Below, piece after piece: positions 58,349-64,000 of a stretch of 64,000 bases of DNA. This DNA comes from Castanea sativa (Eukaryota; Streptophyta; Magnoliopsida; Fagales; Fagaceae): positions 48,887,964 to 48,951,963 of the forward strand of contig NC_134015.1 in assembly GCF_040712315.1 (NCBI RefSeq), given 5' to 3'. Position numbers and translations under genes: made by a program. Each line of letters starts with the position of its first letter. Positions within the stretch are counted from its first letter, which is position 1. The notes beneath the pieces were generated by a model. It had not been told where the DNA came from, did not search any database, and was given only the letters and a program-made list of their open reading frames with translations.

Positions 58349-58400
58349 ATAAACGTATAAAATTTCATTTTCCACATTTACTCTCTCTCTCTCTCTCACT
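53970..58400. other. Gene-free AT-rich intergenic DNA upstream of the TPS gene
   Basis: Holds an AAT run near 53965-53990, a C run near 55857-55872, a (CT)n(AT)n microsatellite at about 56731-56797 and a (TA)n(CA)n one at 58297-58341. 58080-58216 is an A-rich GA tract. I see no coding region or element with clear ends. Confidence 0.5.
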
Positions 58401-58407
58401 TTCTATT

Positions 58408-58414
58408 TATATAA
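58408..58414 (+). promoter_or_regulatory. Probable TATA box of the TPS gene
   Basis: TATATAA follows a CT microsatellite (58381-58399), and about 30 bp later the sequence turns leader-like (CCAACGCAGCCTCC). This position agrees with the splice-linked leader exons described next. Inferred. Confidence 0.5.
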
Positions 58415-58439
58415 CAAAACAAAAAACAAAAACAAAAAC

Positions 58440-58642
58440 AATCCAACGCAGCCTCCATTCTCTTCTTCTCAAACCCAAAAAAAAAACCTCTTTAAAAAAA
58501 ACAACACTCTCATATCCAAAATCGCCGATTATTTTTTTAACCGTCTTTCTCCGATCGCCGATTTTCTAACCGCTTCTCCATTTCTTTTTGTTGTTGTTTC
58601 GCGTGCGTTAAACCGTTGAAAGAAGCTCGCCTTTATTTTTTG
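58440..58642 (+). other. Probable 5' UTR exon 1 of the TPS gene
   Basis: Less AT-rich leader sequence ending at donor TTTTTTG/GTACGTG. The start is set only by distance from the TATA box. Class II TPS genes commonly have introns in their 5' UTR. Confidence 0.5.
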
Positions 58643-58938
58643 GTACGTGTTTTTTTTTTTTTTGTTGTGTTTTTGAGTTTGGAAATTTTTCTTAAGGACT
58701 TGTTTGGTTGTCGAGAAATATGTTTTTAGAAAAGAAAAGGAGGAACAATAAGGAGAAGAAATTTGACTATTTGATCTCAGCTGTTTTTAACTGAGAACAA
58801 AGAGTGACAAGAGACTTTCACTTCGTTTTGTTTTTTTTTTTTCTTGGCAACCAAACATGGCTTTTGGAGCGATATTCTAAGTGTTTTTACATATTGATAT
58901 GTATATATATAGTTTTCTCTGTGGTGTAATTTTGGCAG

Positions 58939-58996
58939 GAATTTTGATCAAATTAAAGGCTTGAGAAAATTCGAGAGCGGCTTGAATTTGTTTCAG
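58939..58996 (+). other. Probable 5' UTR exon 2 of the TPS gene
   Basis: Acceptor TTTTGGCAG/GAATTT and donor TTTCAG/GTTAGG frame a 58-bp segment. It could be an alternative or optional exon. No ATG lies inside it. Confidence 0.45.
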
Positions 58997-61523
58997 GTTA
59001 GGATCTTTGGATTTTTCAACACCGTAACGTATTTTTTCTTTTAGATCTAGAAGGTTTTTTTTTTTTCTTTTTTTGGTGGTGAATTGCTCTCACAGTAAAA
59101 AAAAAAAAAAAACTGTGCTATTTATTTCTGTATTTTTAGTTGAGAGATTTATCGTATTTCTGTATTTATTTCTTGTACTTAGAGACACTGTTTGTTTGGA
59201 CGGAAAATACTTTCCGAGAAAACTAAATATTTCTTATTGCTTCACAAAAGACTTAATTTTGTGAAAGATTTCAAATAAGGCTTCTCTTTATTTGAATTGA
59301 GCCATAATTCAAATTTAGGACTTTCAAAAGTGAACATGAACCTTAGAAGATTCTCTTGTCCTTCCTTTTTTTTTTTTCTTAAAAAAAAATTATTAAGTTC
59401 AATTTGGGTGAGGAATTGTTTTTGTGTTTCTGTTTTTAAAAATTTGTTAATAATGGTTAAAATCACTGTTATGGTCACATATGTTAGTCTGATTACTGTG
59501 TAACACTCTCAAGATTGCTTGTTTTGAAGCATTGGTATTTTGTTTGTTTGTCATCAGGGATGATTAGGGTTGATGATAAAAATAGTAAATTTTGAGTTTT
59601 AATACTCGTGCGCAATTGGGTATATTATCGATAGTAGATTGTTATGCTTCATACCCAAGTAAATGTAGAAGTAGTTTTAATTGGATGCATTATTGCATTT
59701 ATGAAATACTACCTAATGATAACATTTGGCTGCCTTTTAAAACCTTCTGCTATATATTTGTATGAATTTTGTGCCTTTTTTATTCACAGTTTAGCTTTGT
59801 TTCACATATTTTGAGGTTATCATACTTGTTTCTTTCCACTCTTCAAATTATACAGTGGGGGGTGCTAATATATGCAATGGGTTCTCAGTGATCATTATAC
59901 ACCTTTCTCTGTCCCTCTCTCACACGCATACGCATGCTCCTATCTCCCCCCCCCCCCCCCCCCCAAAACCCAATTTTTGAGTATGCCAAAGTTCTTTAGA
60001 GGAAGAGTGATATCTATTTTTGGTTTACACTGTATTAGAAGTAACACTACATCTCTAATTTAATTTTGTTATTATTAGAAATTTGGATCGTATTTAACAT
60101 GGTAGAGTGTATAAGCAAGCTTCTAATTCTATATGCATTGCTATGGAAGTTAGAATCTATCAGTTTGTCATCATTGTGATAGATGTATGGTTTAACTCTT
60201 ATGTATGGATATCATTTAAGTCAGGAATTATTCAGGAACTTGTTAGGATTATACTGGAGAAGATTTTAGCATGAATTTGATAAGCAAAAGGGATGCCAAT
60301 AAATAGGGGTATGATTTATGCAAGCTAGTGTAGACCAACCGAATCCTACTCAGACTTTGGACAAGCTTGGGTTGGGCCTAGGCACAAACAACCCAACGGG
60401 CTAGGGTTGTGGTCCACACAACCCAACCCTAGCCCAACCCTTAAGTCCAGCCCATAACCCAATATACCAGCCTATAATTTAGATGACACAGGTTTTTAGA
60501 TGTACCTCATATTTGTAATAATTAAAAAAAAGTTGTGTTTGATGAACACAATTTTAGTTCCATATCTTCGTAGCTCTTTGATATGATTGAAAATTTTCTA
60601 TTATAATAATTTTATGGGATTAAAAAATTAATGATAATTAATGTCATTTTAAGTTAATTTTCAGCTATGCACTAACCTACTTGCCTTAGCCTGATAAGAT
60701 CGAAGATCAACCCAACCCAATCCAACATTACAGTCTGGCCCAATCCTAGTCTAGTCCAACCTGAGCCCAAAATTTCTCAATGTAAGCTGGTTATGGGCTG
60801 AATTCTACAGGCTGAAGGCTGGGTTGTGTTATGGCTTGAGGTTATGGGTTGTGATTTGGCTTAGAATCATATGGTTAGGACCATCTAGATTTGTGGTTAT
60901 TTCTCTGACTTTACTTTTAAGTTTCAAGAAATTAATGAAGATGTTATGGCTTGCTCATGAGTTCTCTCTCATATTCTTTTTTCACCTTTTTTTTTTTTTT
61001 TTAATATAAGTATCTCAAATTCTATTTCTATTGTGCTTAAACATGTGTGCTTTTGATAAATAGGTTGAATGCCCCTCTGTTTTTATTTATATTAACATCT
61101 CTCTGTCAGACTCATGTTCATAATTGGTTAAGCAAATTGCATTATACCCTATTCGTTTTGAGATGATTTGTCTGCTTCTGATGGAAAGTCTATATATGCT
61201 TTAAATACTTCTAGACCATCTAATTACTTTTCCTTCTTTCCTGAAGTCAAATGGAATTTCTCTGTGTGATACTCCGCATGTTAGCCTTTTAGCAACTAAA
61301 GCTCCATATAAATATATATAAAAGTTTTTATTAAATGTAATCTCTGGAAGTACATTATTGGATGCTGCCAGTAAATGATTAAAAAGAAAGCTCTTGTTTG
61401 AAATGAGCAGCCATGCAAAGTGTGAAACCAATTTCAGCATGGCATTCAAATTATTTTGATGTTTTTATGGAGTTGTATTTCCAACAATTTACTGATGTGG
61501 TCAAACCCATTCCTCTTTTATAG
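58997..61523 (+). other. Probable 5' UTR intron of the TPS gene (about 2.5 kb)
   Basis: From GTTAGG to TTTTATAG/GTTTGTGG. It includes an old repeat at about 60335-60850 with many CCCAACCC / GGGTTGGG words, like the interior of hAT-type elements, but no ends could be fixed. A C run sits near 59947-59964. Confidence 0.45.
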
Positions 61524-61572
61524 GTTTGTGGACAGCTGAGCCAAAAGTCTCTGTTGGGAAGTGTTGTTCTGC

Positions 61573-61581
61573 ATGAGTTAG
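61573..61581 (+). promoter_or_regulatory. Minimal upstream ORF (Met-Ser-stop)
   Basis: ATG AGT TAG ends 27 bases before the main ATG at 61609, inside the final leader exon (61524-61608). A second TAG follows directly. Being this short it could cause ribosomes to stall or reinitiate. The effect is inference. Confidence 0.5.
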
Positions 61582-61608
61582 TAGAAAGGACTCTCTCACT
61601 TGTCATTA

Positions 61609-63945
61609 ATGGCATCAAGATCATGTTCAAACTTTTTTGATTTGGCTTCTGGAGACCTATTGGATATTCCTCATACCCCTAGAGTTCTTCCACGGGTAAT
61701 GACTGTTCCAGGAATCATATCTGATGTGGATGGTTATGGCAGTACTGATGGAGATTCAGATGTGTGCCGTGAGAGGAAAATCATAGTAGCGAATATGCTA
61801 CCTTTGCATGCCAAAAGGGATGCAGAAACTGACAAATGGTGCTTCAGTTTGGATGAGGATTCTCCTTATTTACAGTTGAAGGATGGCTTCTCTCCTGAAA
61901 CAGAAGTACTTTATGTGGGTTCTCTTAAGGTTGAAATAGATGCTACTGAACAAGACGAAGTTGCACAAAAACTGCTGGATGATTTCAAGTGTGTGCCTAC
62001 ATTTCTGCCCCATGACCTTCAGAAAAAGTTTTACCTTGGGTTCTGTAAACAGCAACTTTGGCCTCTTTTTCATTATATGCTACCCATGTGCCCAGACCAT
62101 GGTGATCGCTTTGACCGCTCGGTTTGGCAGGCCTATGTTTCTGCAAACAAAATATTTGCCGACAAGGTTATGGAAATAATTAATCCTGAGGATGATTGTG
62201 TTTGGGTTCATGATTATCACTTAATGGTTTTACCAACATTTTTGAGAAAGCGGTCTACTCGAGTTAGGCTTGGATTCTTTCTCCACAGCCCATTTCCATC
62301 ATCAGAGATATACAGAACTTTGCCTGTTCGGGATGAAATTTTGAGGGGACTGCTAAATTGTGATCTAATTGGTTTCCATACATTTGATTATGCACGCCAC
62401 TTCCTCTCATGCTGCAGCAGAATGTTAGGCCTGGACTATGAATCAAAGCGGGGACACATTGGACTTGATTACTTTGGCCGCACAGTTTATATTAAAATTC
62501 TTCCTGTGGGCGTTCATATGGGACGGCTTGAATCTGTGCTGAATCTTGCTTCAACATCTGCCAAAATTAAAGAAATTCAAGAACAATTTAAGGGGAAAAA
62601 GGTGATTCTTGGTGTTGATGACATGGATATATTTAAAGGCATCAGTCTGAAACTTCTTGCCTTAGAACAGCTATTGGAGCACCATACAGAGCTGCAGGGT
62701 AAGATTGTTCTGGTTCAAATAGTCAATCCTGCTAGGGGCTCTGGGAAAGATGTCCAGGAAGCAAAGAGAGAGACGTATTTAACCGCCCAAAGGATCAATG
62801 AGGTTTATGGTTCACCTAATTATGAGCCAGTGATTCTAATCGACCGTCATGTTCCACGTTTTGAGAAGTCTGCCTATTATGCTGTAGCAGAATGTTGCAT
62901 AGTGAATGCTGTGAGGGACGGTATGAACTTGGTCCCTTACAAGTATATTGTTTGCAGACAAGGTACTCCAGTTATGGATGAGGCTATGGGTAGAAAATCA
63001 GATTCTCCTCGAACAAGCATGCTTGTTGTGTCTGAGTTCATTGGCTGCTCACCTTCTTTAAGTGGAGCAATCAGGGTTAACCCTTGGGACATTGATGCTG
63101 TGGCTGATGCCTTGGAATCAGCCATCACCATGCGCGATTCTGAGAAGCAGTTGCGGCATGAGAAACACTATCGTTATGTCAGTTCTCATGATGTAGCTTA
63201 TTGGGCTCGCAGCTTTATGCAGGATTTAGAGAGAGCATGCAAGGATCATTACACTAAACGATGCTGGGGGATTGGCTTGGGTCTGAGATTTAGAGTAGTT
63301 TCTCTTTCTCATGGATTTAGGAAGTTGTCTATTGAACACATTGTTTCAGCATATAGAAGAACAAACAGAAGAGCAATATTTCTTGACTATGATGGTACTG
63401 TTGTTCCCCAAAACTCTATTATTAAAACCCCCAGCCCTGAAGTCACCTCTGTTCTGAATGTTCTGTGCAATGATCCCAAGAACACTGTATTTATTGTTAG
63501 CGGAAGGGGGCGGGATTCTCTGAGTGAGTGGTTTGCTCCATGTGACATGCTGGGAATAGCAGCTGAACATGGTTACTTCTTGAGGTACGTTAACAATAAC
63601 ATGCTTTGAATGTTCATCTTGCTTCTTGACTTACTTTTCTACAGAAGCTAAGGTTCTTTTGCTTGGTGCAGGTGGAATCAATCATCCAAGTGGGAAACCA
63701 GTCCAGTGGCTGCAGATCTTGATTGGAAAAATATTGTGGAACCTGTGATGAGATTATATACAGAGGCCACTGATGGCTCCAACATAGAGGTTAAAGAGAG
63801 TGCTTTGGTATGGCACCATCAAGATGCAGACCCTGACTTTGGATCTTGCCAATCGAAGGAGTTGGTGGATCATCTGGAAAATGTACTTGCTAATGAACCA
63901 GCAGTTGTTAACAGGGGAAATCTTATTGTCGAAGTCAAGCCACAG
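61609..63945 (+). CDS. TPS10: Class II trehalose-6-phosphate synthase, TPS10-like, 3'-truncated by the window
   Basis: Exon 1 is 61609-63584 and exon 2 is 63672-63945, joined by a GT-AG intron with matching phase; a further donor at 63946 leads to an exon beyond the window. About 750 residues are visible; the family has about 860. The start MASRSCSNFFDLASGDLLD is typical of the TPS8-10 group; an upstream TTG is not used. A GT20 synthase domain covers residues ~57-540 (VHDYHLMVLP, FFLHSPFPSSEIYR, DGMNLVPYKY). A HAD phosphatase domain follows, with motif LDYDGT at D593 and D595. Two positions that are arginine in active synthases are changed: M63 in ANMLP and D338 in GVDDMDIFKG. Class II proteins are thus thought to be regulatory and linked to SnRK1 and sugar signalling rather than to make trehalose-6-phosphate. 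TPS10 is the best match by memory. Confidence 0.93.
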
Positions 63946-64000
63946 GTATATATTCCTTCCCCAACCCCAAAAAAAGAACTTCCCTTTCTCTTGATTTTTT

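Noticed and set aside
58052..58377. Lys-rich and Phe-rich frames upstream of the TPS gene
   Set aside because: Products of A/T-rich and GA runs and the CA microsatellite.
61600..61608. Upstream TTG as TPS start
   Set aside because: Plant nuclear genes use ATG; the ATG at 61609 gives the family's typical N-terminus.

Overview
The window is nuclear DNA of a flowering plant, most likely a eudicot and probably woody. Two intron-containing genes encode proteins closest in remembered sequence to eudicot KUP8/KUP6 potassium transporters and TPS10-type trehalose-phosphate synthases. The rest is AT-rich and full of plant-type transposons. I cannot name the species from sequence alone. There are no rRNA genes, tRNA genes, CRISPR arrays or bacterial operons.

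Layout. 1-590 is a minisatellite of roughly 30-bp units. 592-1621 holds a SINE with perfect target-site duplications inside an older hAT-like remnant, then a PIF/Harbinger-type MITE. 1796-6812 is a pile-up of short non-autonomous Helitrons on both strands, with a near-perfect 297-bp palindrome whose two ends both look like Helitron 3' ends. 7663-18611 is a full-length Ty3/gypsy LTR retrotransposon of Tat-lineage organisation, read on the minus strand. It has 708-bp LTRs, an ATAGT target duplication, a primer binding site, gag, protease, RT, two RNase H domains and integrase. A 151-bp tandem array and an antisense additional ORF with two spliceable introns lie at its 3' end. Its gag-pol is broken by several stops and frameshifts; only the integrase part is open.

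20988-28757 holds SINEs, a 579-bp hAT MITE and a local duplication that preserves the empty and filled sites of a SINE insertion. 29787-37198 is a complete 8-exon KUP/HAK/KT potassium transporter gene (779 aa); one intron carries a 757-bp hAT element and a PIF-like MITE lies 355 bp beyond the stop. 37918-58400 is gene-poor and contains two LINE remnants, SINEs, two PIF-like elements of about 1.25 kb (one with a Stowaway and a foldback MITE inside), a roughly 395-bp tandem array derived from a MITE, and microsatellites. 58408 to the window end is the promoter, spliced 5' leader and first two coding exons of a class II trehalose-6-phosphate synthase gene that runs off the right edge.

The two host genes are independent: one moves potassium across membranes, the other encodes a probably non-catalytic trehalose-pathway regulator. 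I found no convincing new multi-gene system. The least explained items are the spliced antisense gene and tandem array of the retrotransposon, the palindrome inside the Helitron cluster, and the empty/filled SINE pair.
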